Assembly: GCF_900316465.1 (NCBI RefSeq)
Contig: NZ_ONDD01000009.1
Coordinates: 1-64,000 of the forward strand
Source: an uncultured Fibrobacter sp.
GTDB lineage: Bacteria > Fibrobacterota > Fibrobacteria > Fibrobacterales > Fibrobacteraceae
Direction of reading: 5' to 3'
Length of the DNA: 64,000 nt
Shown here: piece after piece, positions 43,621-52,337 of the stretch
Numbering within the stretch: the stretch's first letter is position 1
Layout: each line of letters starts with the position of its first letter
Position numbers and translations under genes: made by a program
Notes under the pieces: model-generated
Database searches by the model: none
The model's input: the letters and a program-made list of their open reading frames with translations, nothing else
Told to the model about the DNA's origin: nothing

Positions 43621-46600
43621 ATGATTGCATCGACAAAATCTACCAATAATCAAGTTGTCCCCAAAAAAGTTATACTAGACAATATTCTTAATGCAACTAG
43701 TGCTCAGCGTCCTTTCATGCTGTTCCCTTTACGGTTGGAAACTCATTTTCGTAAGGTGAAGAATCAAAAACAGCTGTGTGTGAGAGTGATTCCAGATGAA
43801 ATCATGCTGGATTACCATACTGAAAAGTTGACAAAAGAAGAAATTGAAGATGGTAAGTTCTTTTGGATGCAATGGTACATTGCCAGTGGTAGTGATGTAA
43901 GGGAATTTGAAGCGTGGGAGGTCCTTTGCAAAAAGTATCCCGTGTATCGTGCAGCTTGGATATGCCGTTGCTTAAGACCAGCGTATATTGACGATTATAG
44001 GCCTGGGAAAAAGTTTTTTTATCGTCGTCCTTTCCATAAGCTGGACGTTATTGAAGAAAATTGTCAAAAGATTTATGATTATGTAGCGAAGATTTCTCTT
44101 TATCTTAGTGAAGAGCAAAAAACAACAAGTGAAGATGACGAAAATGATGGAAATATACCTGCGGAAGAAAAAACGCCTGCGACAGGTGAATATTTGATAG
44201 AATTCCATATTCGTACAAAATTGACTGAAATTCAAAGGATGCTTTTCGAAATAGAATCAGCTATTTCTAGTTGCAAATACCTTGTTGATTATCTGTACGA
44301 TAATGTTAACAGTACGGTAGCTTATTTGGCTAGAACATTGGATTCCTATATCCTTTTTTACGAAAGATTCCCAAAAGCAATTGGTAATAATGTTCGTCGA
44401 TTGGAATTGTGGGATGTTGATTTTACTGTTCTGCAATCACTGCGCAAAGACGTAGACAATTTTATGAAGACCATGAAAGAGAATAGAATGTCTCTTGATG
44501 ATATGGTGAAAGCATATCTTAAAGATGATTCTCTTTTCAATTTTAATAAAATTAACGAAACCACAAAAATTGATATTCCCGTATCAAACATTCTTCCAAA
44601 GAATTTCTTTTTCATAGGTGAAGTGGCCAATGCAAACAAGGATAAGATATATGCCTGCTCTAACGATATCCCGTCTGATTTGCAAATGGGTATAGATCCT
44701 AATGAAACCGAAGTGGATGAAAATGGCCAAAAAGTTTCGCCGTTCCAAATAAACCTTACTACGGGCGACATGGAAATTAAGGGGGGGGCGAAATGGATGA
44801 CGGATTATGACGAAGCTGAAAAGTGTGGCATGGCCATAACCGTTCCCATAGCAAATAATGTGAATGAGTTCAATTATATCTATGTCTTGGGAATAAATGA
44901 TTTTTCCGAAATTGAAAGCTATGAAAGGCTCACGAATCTGTTTAATGGGCACAACTATACATCGTCAGGAATTTCTTATGTTGCTGCAGGAACTCCCACG
45001 AATAGTCTTGATGGCAAATTTAAGGACGAGACTGAGCAAATAAAGCGAGAACGCTTTGATATCGAAGTTAATGACAAGTATAAAACGAGTGATGCCCTTG
45101 CTGAAGAATCCTCCATTTTGGCGAATTTCACTGGGATGGATTATGAATCTTGCTGGAGGCGGATTGCTGGCGGAGACCAAAAACAAGATTCAATAGCAAA
45201 ACGAGTGTACAGTGAACTTTGGGATCACTTTAGAAATAATATTAAAAGCGACGATGAATACTTAAACCATTTACTTGATTCTGTGGGAGACTTTGTTGTC
45301 AACAATGTTCGTGCTCGTGGTATTTTGCCAACTATAAAAGTAGGTTCCCTTCCGTATGGACTCTTGCCTACAGCGGATTTCAAAAAGTTCTTGGAGACTC
45401 TTGACAGTAGCAGCGCTGAAGCCAGATTGCTAAAACTGTGTATATCCCTTGCGAATGTGTGGAAGGAAATCCGAAATAAACAAGTTCCCCATTCTAAAAC
45501 ATTGGTGGGAGCTAATGCAGAGAAAGATTACCTGAAAATGGCAGGACAGACGCCATATTCTGCATCTTTTATAGAACGTTGTGTTGTAAGATCTCCTTTC
45601 CTGGAAAAAAACTATTTGAAAGATCCGTTGACGGGTGCTATTTCTGATCTAAATGATATGGAATTTTTTGCGGATCAGCCGATTGCTGATGCGTATAAAG
45701 AGGTTTCTCTAGAAGGTTTAAAGAATTGCCTTAGCGAGGACTTAAGAAATGATGTTCAAGATGATGATTTGAACATTTTTGTAGCCGAATTTCTGGATTT
45801 GTTCACTTATCGACTTGATGCTTGGTTTACTGGTTTTATTAAATCAGCGAAAGAGCAGTTCACAAAAGAAAAAGGAAATGTTCTTCCGCAAATAGGTTCT
45901 TACGGATGGGTGTTTAATCTCAGAGAAAACAATCGCGAAAAAATCAGTGATTTGAACAAGTGTCGGGATATTGTTCGCGAAATGAGCTTGGGGATAGATC
46001 CAAGAACAAGTGCTATATACAAAAATGTGGGCAGCGATAAAGCCCATTATGTTGTTGCTCCTTCTATCCAACAAGCTTTGACTACGGCGGTTTTAAGAAG
46101 TGCGTACTTAAAGTCCAAAGGGAGTGCTACAGATTCCCATATTTGTGTGAATATGTCTTCTATGCGTGTTCGCCAAGCCTTGCGTCTTGTTGACGGAGTC
46201 AGGCGCGGCATGTCTACCAGCGTCGTGCTGGGGGTAGATCTTGAACGTTATTTGCACGATGCTAAAGGCTTGTTTGATGTGGAACTCGACGAATTTATTT
46301 ACCCGTTGCGAAAGATGTTCAGACAGGTCGTCGATTTAAAGGCACAAACCGCAGAAGCCGATGATTATACCATGCAGGTAATTAATGGCGAGGCTCTTCT
46401 TAATACATTTATTGGAGAGTGGAACTGGTCTAAATCGGTCTCTAGTTGGTTAGAGGAAAATTGTCAAGGGGCCGCCTGCCTAGAATGGCTTCACCGGCTT
46501 AATGAAGAATCTAATTGTAACTTATTTGGTGAAGACGATGATGCAACAAAAAAAAGACATGTATTCTTCAAGCAAATTGAACGCTTGATGGATTCTTACG

Positions 46601-48582
46601 ATGCTCTGAACGATTTGTTGCTTTCAGAAGGTGTTCATCGCCTTGTTATGGGCGATAAAAGTTCTTTCTACGCAATCAGCAATTTCCTTAGCACAGGTGA
46701 AGGCAGCATTCCAGAACCGGAAATTCTAAAGATTCCTTCAGAACATGTCGTAGTAGCACACAAGGCTGGTCTAATGTTGCCTATAGTTGAGGAATGTCCG
46801 CAAAAAGCTTTTGCTATCGCGGATCCTTCCGTAAACGCATGGATAGAAAGTGTAATTGGAGACATGGATAAGCTTAGGTTCTTTGTCAGAACGAAAAATT
46901 CTAAAGGGGATGTTGCGACTTATCCGTGCTCTTTGAAGGACATAAATATAAGCGGTTCTGAATACCTGTATTTGTCATCTTATGAAGGAACTTTCAAGAA
47001 CTATTTGGAAGTTAAATGGCGTTTGTCTAGCTCAAATTTCTCTGATGAAATTGAAATTCTTGAAAGATCTGACGATGACAAATTGATTCCCGAAGATGAT
47101 GAATTGAGCCTCGAGGAAGATAAAGTTCGCTTGAAGGCGTTAAGATCTATTGTATTGCATAGTCGTGAAATGCGGGCTTCGGATTTGCAAAGTGCCCTAT
47201 GGGAAGGAGCCGGAGAAGAGGAATATACTGATATTGAAGAATTATACAAACAGCGATATGAACTCTTGATTTCACGCACAAACAGGCTGCTTTTAGATGT
47301 CGACGATTGGATTAGGAATGCTAGCAATAAGGGAAATGACATATATGACAACTCCCTTTTACTGGATGCCTATAAGTACCTTTGCGAATGTGTAGAGACC
47401 GGCGTTATTGACTGCTTAGACAAATTTAACACGGATATATTTACATCAGATATTGATCTGATTATGTGGCCGGAAAGAATCGAGAAGGCGCAAACGTTGC
47501 AACAAGAACTTTTGAACGCAATGGAGGACGTAAAACAAAAACTCTCTGCAAAGTTGGAAAATGCAAAGTCTATAGTAGAATCAAAGACCGTTAATAATCT
47601 TGTTTCCGCAATACAGACTCTTACGCTGGAAAAAATTAAGGTCATTCCTCATTTTTATGTGTTGAAAAACGAACTTGCAAATATTACAGATATTAATTTG
47701 CTTGAACGGGCGTTAAAAGTTGATAACGCTATCAAGAGCGGCCCCAATTTCTATAAGAATTTAGATTATGACGCCTTTGACCAATGGGAAGATGAAGTTT
47801 CTGAAGTAAGAGATGGCATGAAGAATATCCATCAACTGTCCATGTTCCAGACGGCAATCGATAGGGACTTGGGCCGTGTAGCAGTTCTTCAAACAGAATC
47901 TACGAAATCGGATGTTGTTGCCGGTAATTGGCTTGGCCTAGCCGTTAATGAAGAATCTGAATTGCAAGATGTGGACTCTATGGTGCTTTACAATACAGAA
48001 GTCTACAATACTCAATCTTCAAGAAATGTGCTGTCTTTGGCCGCCAACGCAGGCTTTGTTGTTGATTCATGGCTTGAATACATTCCCTACAAAAAGCACA
48101 ACGCGGGTTTAGTGTTCCACGCTGACAGGCCCGACAACGAAGCTCCGCAAGCAATTCTTGTAGCGGTAAACCACCAAATCAATAGTTCGCAGAAAAATAA
48201 ATCGAATCAGGTTCCCGAAAAAGGAACAAATTCATCAGTAGATTCAAAGAGGATGAATTCTGCGTCAAGGAAACTGTGCTGGTGCCCTGCTTGCAGAAAG
48301 GAAAATTTGTTTAGCCGGAATCATTTGCAGCAAGATGAAAAATGGGATATCGATTCCTTGCTCGGTATTTTGGATGAGACCCGTTTTATGATGATGAACA
48401 GGGCTGTGGATCCGGATGCGGTTTATGCTAATGTGGAAATAAATACAATTTTCCCGTTGCTTAGCAATATTGAATTTACGGATTTAAAACAGTTAAGTGC
48501 GTCAGCAGGAATAACATCAGGCACCTATAGTACGTCTGATATCTTTAGTTCAATTAGTGGAAATAAAAACATTAAGGAGTAG
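43621..48582 (+). CDS. Giant conserved hypothetical protein of the cluster
   Basis: This 1653-residue protein starts 5 bases after the previous stop and has no signal peptide. Blocks that look conserved are: RPFMLFPLRLETHF with VRVIPDEIMLDYHTEKLT near 25-80, AAWICRCLRP near 118, VGSLPYGLLPTADF near 575, VRQALRLVDGVRRGM near 855, and VVDSWLEYIPYKKHNAGLVF with NEAPQAILVAV near 1480-1515. A Cys-x-Cys-x2-Cys stretch (LCWCPACRKEN) near 1552 could bind zinc. I remember similar blocks from large hypothetical proteins of actinobacteria and other phyla, without known function. It is the core of the operon by size. Confidence 0.83.
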   Translation: MIASTKSTNNQVVPKKVILDNILNATSAQRPFMLFPLRLETHFRKVKNQKQLCVRVIPDEIMLDYHTEKLTKEEIEDGKFFWMQWYIASGSDVREFEAWEVLCKKYPVYRAAWICRCLRPAYIDDYRPGKKFFYRRPFHKLDVIEENCQKIYDYVAKISLYLSEEQKTTSEDDENDGNIPAEEKTPATGEYLIEFHIRTKLTEIQRMLFEIESAISSCKYLVDYLYDNVNSTVAYLARTLDSYILFYERFPKAIGNNVRRLELWDVDFTVLQSLRKDVDNFMKTMKENRMSLDDMVKAYLKDDSLFNFNKINETTKIDIPVSNILPKNFFFIGEVANANKDKIYACSNDIPSDLQMGIDPNETEVDENGQKVSPFQINLTTGDMEIKGGAKWMTDYDEAEKCGMAITVPIANNVNEFNYIYVLGINDFSEIESYERLTNLFNGHNYTSSGISYVAAGTPTNSLDGKFKDETEQIKRERFDIEVNDKYKTSDALAEESSILANFTGMDYESCWRRIAGGDQKQDSIAKRVYSELWDHFRNNIKSDDEYLNHLLDSVGDFVVNNVRARGILPTIKVGSLPYGLLPTADFKKFLETLDSSSAEARLLKLCISLANVWKEIRNKQVPHSKTLVGANAEKDYLKMAGQTPYSASFIERCVVRSPFLEKNYLKDPLTGAISDLNDMEFFADQPIADAYKEVSLEGLKNCLSEDLRNDVQDDDLNIFVAEFLDLFTYRLDAWFTGFIKSAKEQFTKEKGNVLPQIGSYGWVFNLRENNREKISDLNKCRDIVREMSLGIDPRTSAIYKNVGSDKAHYVVAPSIQQALTTAVLRSAYLKSKGSATDSHICVNMSSMRVRQALRLVDGVRRGMSTSVVLGVDLERYLHDAKGLFDVELDEFIYPLRKMFRQVVDLKAQTAEADDYTMQVINGEALLNTFIGEWNWSKSVSSWLEENCQGAACLEWLHRLNEESNCNLFGEDDDATKKRHVFFKQIERLMDSYDALNDLLLSEGVHRLVMGDKSSFYAISNFLSTGEGSIPEPEILKIPSEHVVVAHKAGLMLPIVEECPQKAFAIADPSVNAWIESVIGDMDKLRFFVRTKNSKGDVATYPCSLKDINISGSEYLYLSSYEGTFKNYLEVKWRLSSSNFSDEIEILERSDDDKLIPEDDELSLEEDKVRLKALRSIVLHSREMRASDLQSALWEGAGEEEYTDIEELYKQRYELLISRTNRLLLDVDDWIRNASNKGNDIYDNSLLLDAYKYLCECVETGVIDCLDKFNTDIFTSDIDLIMWPERIEKAQTLQQELLNAMEDVKQKLSAKLENAKSIVESKTVNNLVSAIQTLTLEKIKVIPHFYVLKNELANITDINLLERALKVDNAIKSGPNFYKNLDYDAFDQWEDEVSEVRDGMKNIHQLSMFQTAIDRDLGRVAVLQTESTKSDVVAGNWLGLAVNEESELQDVDSMVLYNTEVYNTQSSRNVLSLAANAGFVVDSWLEYIPYKKHNAGLVFHADRPDNEAPQAILVAVNHQINSSQKNKSNQVPEKGTNSSVDSKRMNSASRKLCWCPACRKENLFSRNHLQQDEKWDIDSLLGILDETRFMMMNRAVDPDAVYANVEINTIFPLLSNIEFTDLKQLSASAGITSGTYSTSDIFSSISGNKNIKE

Positions 48583-48585
48583 GCC

Positions 48586-50694
48586 GTGCCGTCAGTAAAA
48601 AAATTATATACGGACTTTTTTTCTTATTCCAAAAGCCATCCAAATTATTTTAATGATTTGGATTACTCTCGAAAAACGGCTGTTTTTAGCAGGCTTGAGC
48701 CTAAGACTCATACAAAAGATTACCAGAAAGCACTTTCTTTTGAGACGTTTGATCCTTATTGGTCTTTAGCGCGTCAATGGCAGTTTGGACGTTTTGAAGG
48801 AAATGATTGCGGAACTCCCGTATCCGTGAAGGTTAAGACGGTAAGAAAAAAATTTGATCAAGTTTGCCTAAAAAACGAAAATGATCAACTCGAAAAGATC
48901 AAATATTCCACAGAGACTCCTTTGGAGTACGAAGTGGAAAAAATGAATGCTGAGATAACGCCTTACATTCGTATACAATCTGCGATGCAGTTCAAGAAGA
49001 AGCTTCGTCGCAAATTTGATTCGGTAGATTATCTTAAAATTCATGAATGGCTATTGAGCAAATTCTGTAGTGAAAAGTTCAGCAAACATTCCGATGCCAA
49101 TAATCCCATAGAGGATTTGAAAGTTAAGAATATCTCTGCGCTGAAGGATTTTTCTGCGGCATACTATAAACGTACGTTTGATGGGTATGAACTTTATAAA
49201 AGAGCCGATTCACAAAAATTTGAATTGGAACGAGAACTCAAGGAATCGTTGCCTTCGTCAGCCTCAAAGTTGATGAAATTGCTAGAGGAATATGTAGCTT
49301 GGTTTGATTCAAAGTATTTTCCCACTAAATATACAGATGGCGCTTGGAGTAACAAAAAGTTAGGATACCAGGTAGAAATTCATCAAGGTACGACAAAGTA
49401 CGAAGCTGAAGATTATGATAACGGACGTCTTTCTTGGTATTCCTTTGATAACAAGAATCTTAATTATGTCAAAAGAAATGATGGCGCAGATGTAGTACAG
49501 AGGAATTCTTCTCAATTTGGTGCGAATTTTCCAACGCAGGGCAATATTTTAAACTATGTCAGTGGTGGCTCAAATATCAGCTCGGAATCAATCATTGAAA
49601 AAAATTCCCCAGAGAATGAAATCGACAAATTGCTTACGTACATTCCTGTTCCTGCCAACTTTGCTGGAGCTCCGTCACAAAAGCTATGGGAATTTGAGAA
49701 CACTAAAGTTAATATGGTAGCTGACAACGAACAGGACTTTAGCATGTTGGCAACAGCTGCCATTATGCAATACATTAGCATGTACAGTAATGATTGGATG
49801 ATAATCCCTTTGGAAACAGAAACAGGTGTGGTTCTTGATGTAAAGGGAGTTGTCATAAAGGATTCCTTTGGCGAACGTCTTTACATGGAAGAAGATGCAG
49901 AGGATGTGGACGGCAATAAGGACTCCGATGAATTTACCGATCGTTGGAACCTATTTGGTACCGCTAGTACACAGGCGTTTGCCAAAGATAACTTTACTAC
50001 AGCTAGGGGGCTATTGTTCCCTCCTGTGGTAAAGAAGACGGAGGAAGGGGCGCCCATTGAGGAAGTGCAGTTCTTAAGAGACGAAATGGCCAATATGGTG
50101 TGGGGTGTTGAAACAAAGATTAATGACGGCTGTGGAGGAACGGTAGATGGCAAGACATTGTCTGACGCCGTGTTTAGAGATGTTGATGAGCAGAATGCTC
50201 TGAATGCAAATACAAGTGCGTCTGCAGAAGAATCGGATACAACGAAGGAGCCGGAATATTCTTTGCTTATCCAAAATCGTGTTCCTTTGAACTGGATTCC
50301 CTTCCTTCCGCAACAGCTACAAGACGGTCGTAATATTTGCTTCCGTCGAGGGAAAATGCCTCTATTCTACAATAGGGAATTCCTCCCTGTCAGACCATCA
50401 ACACAGCTGTTATCTGTAAAACGAAACAATCGAACTGGGGCTGTGAACCCGTTCTATATTGATGAAAATCAGATTTCGGGTTATGGAACCAAGCTTGTTA
50501 AAACAGCTCAGAGAACTAGATGGTTCCTTGGAAAAACTTTTAACTGGATTGGAAACCGTACCATCATTAGCGAGTATCAGGCCAATAGTGGCTTGTTGTT
50601 TGATGAGTTGATTCCTACGGCGAAGAAGCGTAAAACAATAGAATTGGAAGAAGAACACCAGGAACCAGAAAACTTGGAAAATACAAATGATTAA
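48586..50694 (+). CDS. Conserved hypothetical protein of the cluster
   Basis: The 702-residue protein starts at a GTG behind AAGGAG, 3 bases after the previous stop. Notable blocks: FSRLEPKTHTKDYQKALSF, then DPYWSLARQWQFGRFEGND near 50-70, FAGAPSQKLWEFE with YSNDWMIIPLETETGVVLD and IKDSFGERL (about 355-430), and NRVPLNWIPFLP near 565. The motif style (FxGAP..WE..., sNDWf.iPl) matches uncharacterised proteins that I recall beside DUF6603 proteins. No signal peptide or membrane segment. The C-terminus is Glu/Lys-rich. The next gene overlaps its end by 8 bases. Confidence 0.83.
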   Translation: MPSVKKLYTDFFSYSKSHPNYFNDLDYSRKTAVFSRLEPKTHTKDYQKALSFETFDPYWSLARQWQFGRFEGNDCGTPVSVKVKTVRKKFDQVCLKNENDQLEKIKYSTETPLEYEVEKMNAEITPYIRIQSAMQFKKKLRRKFDSVDYLKIHEWLLSKFCSEKFSKHSDANNPIEDLKVKNISALKDFSAAYYKRTFDGYELYKRADSQKFELERELKESLPSSASKLMKLLEEYVAWFDSKYFPTKYTDGAWSNKKLGYQVEIHQGTTKYEAEDYDNGRLSWYSFDNKNLNYVKRNDGADVVQRNSSQFGANFPTQGNILNYVSGGSNISSESIIEKNSPENEIDKLLTYIPVPANFAGAPSQKLWEFENTKVNMVADNEQDFSMLATAAIMQYISMYSNDWMIIPLETETGVVLDVKGVVIKDSFGERLYMEEDAEDVDGNKDSDEFTDRWNLFGTASTQAFAKDNFTTARGLLFPPVVKKTEEGAPIEEVQFLRDEMANMVWGVETKINDGCGGTVDGKTLSDAVFRDVDEQNALNANTSASAEESDTTKEPEYSLLIQNRVPLNWIPFLPQQLQDGRNICFRRGKMPLFYNREFLPVRPSTQLLSVKRNNRTGAVNPFYIDENQISGYGTKLVKTAQRTRWFLGKTFNWIGNRTIISEYQANSGLLFDELIPTAKKRKTIELEEEHQEPENLENTND

Positions 50695-51544
50695 AGGACT
50701 TCATGTCAATAGTACGGCACCTTTTTTTGCAAAAAACAAAGGGAAAGAATATTTTATAGAAGATTTTGAAATTCTTACTACGATTTTGTCCGCATTGATG
50801 TGGAGAAAGTGTAATGGGTCCATAAAGCTTTACACAGATGACGTGGGTTTGGAATATTACAAATCTCTAGGCCTTATGGACCTGTGGAATGGGGGTGTTG
50901 ACACCGAAACTATATCGAATATTCCCGATTCTATAGATCAGAATATATTTTGGGCTGGAGCCAAATTGTTTGCTCTTAAAAATGAAGGCTCTCCCGTTGC
51001 ATTGATTGATACGGATTTGATTGTTTGGAAGGATCTTAATGAAGTCCTTTCCAAGGAAAAATTTGCATGTTTACACCGAGAAGACTTTGTAGATTGCTAT
51101 TTGCCTTTGGAACTGCTTAAGAAACGTAAGGGATATGCTCCAGACCCTAAGTGGGATTGGTCTGTGCGTCCATGCAATACTGCTTTTGCCTATTTTGGTG
51201 ACAAAGATTTGCTGGAGTACTACACAAAGTGTTCCATTGATTTTATGATGGACAATAAGGAAATGCCCTGCGAATTTATAACTCAAATGGTGTTTGCGGA
51301 GCAGCGTGTTGTGGCTATGTGCGCAAATGCTTTGAATGTTCCCATATATGCGTTTTTGAACGATCCATATCAAGAGAACAACGACAGTTTCTCCCATTTG
51401 TGGGGGGCAAAAAGCGTAGCTCGTGATCGTAGAAGTCAGCGGGTTGCTCTTTGTTGTGCCCTGATGAAAAAGATCAACAAACTTTTCCCGGATTACAAAA
51501 ACGACTCGGAAACGTTTAATGCGATTATGGAAAATTACTTTTAA
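50687..51544 (+). CDS. Glycosyltransferase-like protein (DUF6734-like)
   Basis: The 285-residue soluble protein has a GT-A-like arrangement: an N-terminal Rossmann-like part (SIKLYTDDVGLEYYKSLG), then FWAGAKLFAL and the acidic motif VALIDTDLIVWKDL near 105-118 with DTD as a DXD metal site, and CNTAFAYF plus a Glu-rich acceptor region further on. I recall this style from DUF6734 glycosyltransferase-like proteins. It is the last gene of the cluster, overlapping the previous one, and is followed by a terminator. It may glycosylate a cluster protein or surface target. Confidence 0.7.
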   Translation: MIKGLHVNSTAPFFAKNKGKEYFIEDFEILTTILSALMWRKCNGSIKLYTDDVGLEYYKSLGLMDLWNGGVDTETISNIPDSIDQNIFWAGAKLFALKNEGSPVALIDTDLIVWKDLNEVLSKEKFACLHREDFVDCYLPLELLKKRKGYAPDPKWDWSVRPCNTAFAYFGDKDLLEYYTKCSIDFMMDNKEMPCEFITQMVFAEQRVVAMCANALNVPIYAFLNDPYQENNDSFSHLWGAKSVARDRRSQRVALCCALMKKINKLFPDYKNDSETFNAIMENYF

Positions 51545-51561
51545 AAAGGGTTTCCTTTTTT
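51543..51561 (+). terminator. Terminator at the end of the five-gene cluster
   Basis: AAAAAGG pairs with CCTTTTT around GTTT, overlapping the last stop codon and ending in T. Confidence 0.7.
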
Positions 51562-51573
51562 AAAAGTAATTAT

Positions 51574-51601
51574 GGTGCAAAGAAGGTTTCTTCTTTGCAC
51601 C
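51574..51601. terminator. Strong 11-bp hairpin between convergent genes
   Basis: GGTGCAAAGAA and TTCTTTGCACC form a perfect 11-bp stem around GGTTTC. It lies just past the end of the aldolase gene on the minus strand and may stop its transcript, although the following T-run is weak. Confidence 0.55.
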
Positions 51602-51611
51602 GCATTGCAGA

Positions 51612-52241
51612 CTACTTAATCGAAGCGAGGAGTTTCTTCAGGCGCTCGGCAATGGTTGCCCAGTCGCCTGCGGCCATCAGCTTCGGGTCGTAAATACTTG
51701 CGCCGAACGAAAGCAGGTTTGCGCCGGCCTTCAAGTAGCTTGCGGCGTTCTCCGGGTTCACGCCGCCGCAGGCCATCAAGGGAATGTCGCGGAACGGCCC
51801 GCGCAACGCCTTAATGTATTCGGGGCCGCCCACGCAGTTCACCGGGAAAATTTTGACGGCGGTAGCGCCCAAGTCAAAAGCCTTCTGCACTTCGGTCGGG
51901 GTTAAGGCACCCGGAATAATCGGAATGCGTGCCGTGGCCGAAAGGCGGATGATTTCATTGCGCGTATTGGGCGTTACAATGAATTCGGCGCCGGCGGCAA
52001 TGGCCTTGTCCAAGTCACTCCCGTGACGGACGGTCCCTGCGCCTACGGAAATCCCGTGAGGCTTGGCGGCGGTCTTGAGGGCACTAATAATCGATTCGGC
52101 GTTAGCGGTGTTCATGGTGACTTCGATCGCCTTGAGCCCGCATTCAACAGCGGTCTTGACGCATGCTTCTTCTGCGCCTTGGGGAATGTCGCGGAGAATG
52201 CCCACGACCGGCATCGGTTGTAAAAATTCAAGCAGATTCAT
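51612..52241 (-). CDS. eda: KDPG/KHG-type aldolase (Eda-like)
   Basis: The 209-residue (beta/alpha)8 enzyme cleaves 2-keto-3-deoxy-6-phosphogluconate (or the galactonate form) to pyruvate and glyceraldehyde 3-phosphate. The Schiff-base Lys130 is in GATAVKIFPVNCVGG and the catalytic Glu40 in IEVTMNT; GAGTV and ACGGVNPEN complete the phosphate site. The position usually occupied by Arg in E. coli Eda (VTLRT) is Asn here, as in some related aldolases, so substrate preference is not certain. There is no edd or kinase gene beside it. Confidence 0.88.
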   Translation of the reverse strand: MNLLEFLQPMPVVGILRDIPQGAEEACVKTAVECGLKAIEVTMNTANAESIISALKTAAKPHGISVGAGTVRHGSDLDKAIAAGAEFIVTPNTRNEIIRLSATARIPIIPGALTPTEVQKAFDLGATAVKIFPVNCVGGPEYIKALRGPFRDIPLMACGGVNPENAASYLKAGANLLSFGASIYDPKLMAAGDWATIAERLKKLLASIK

Positions 52242-52289
52242 GCCCTAAATATATATGAAAAATTCCCGAAAGAGTACCACGAAAAAACA

Positions 52290-52320
52290 AAAAAAGTCGG
52301 CTTTGTGGGCCGACTTTTTT
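52290..52320 (-). terminator. Terminator of the GH9 gene
   Basis: AAAAAAGTCGGC and GCCGACTTTTTT form a 12-bp stem around TTTGTGG. On the minus strand it stops the cellulase transcript before the aldolase gene; the T-run is present on both strands. Confidence 0.88.
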
Positions 52321-52337
52321 CATGATATGTAATGAAC

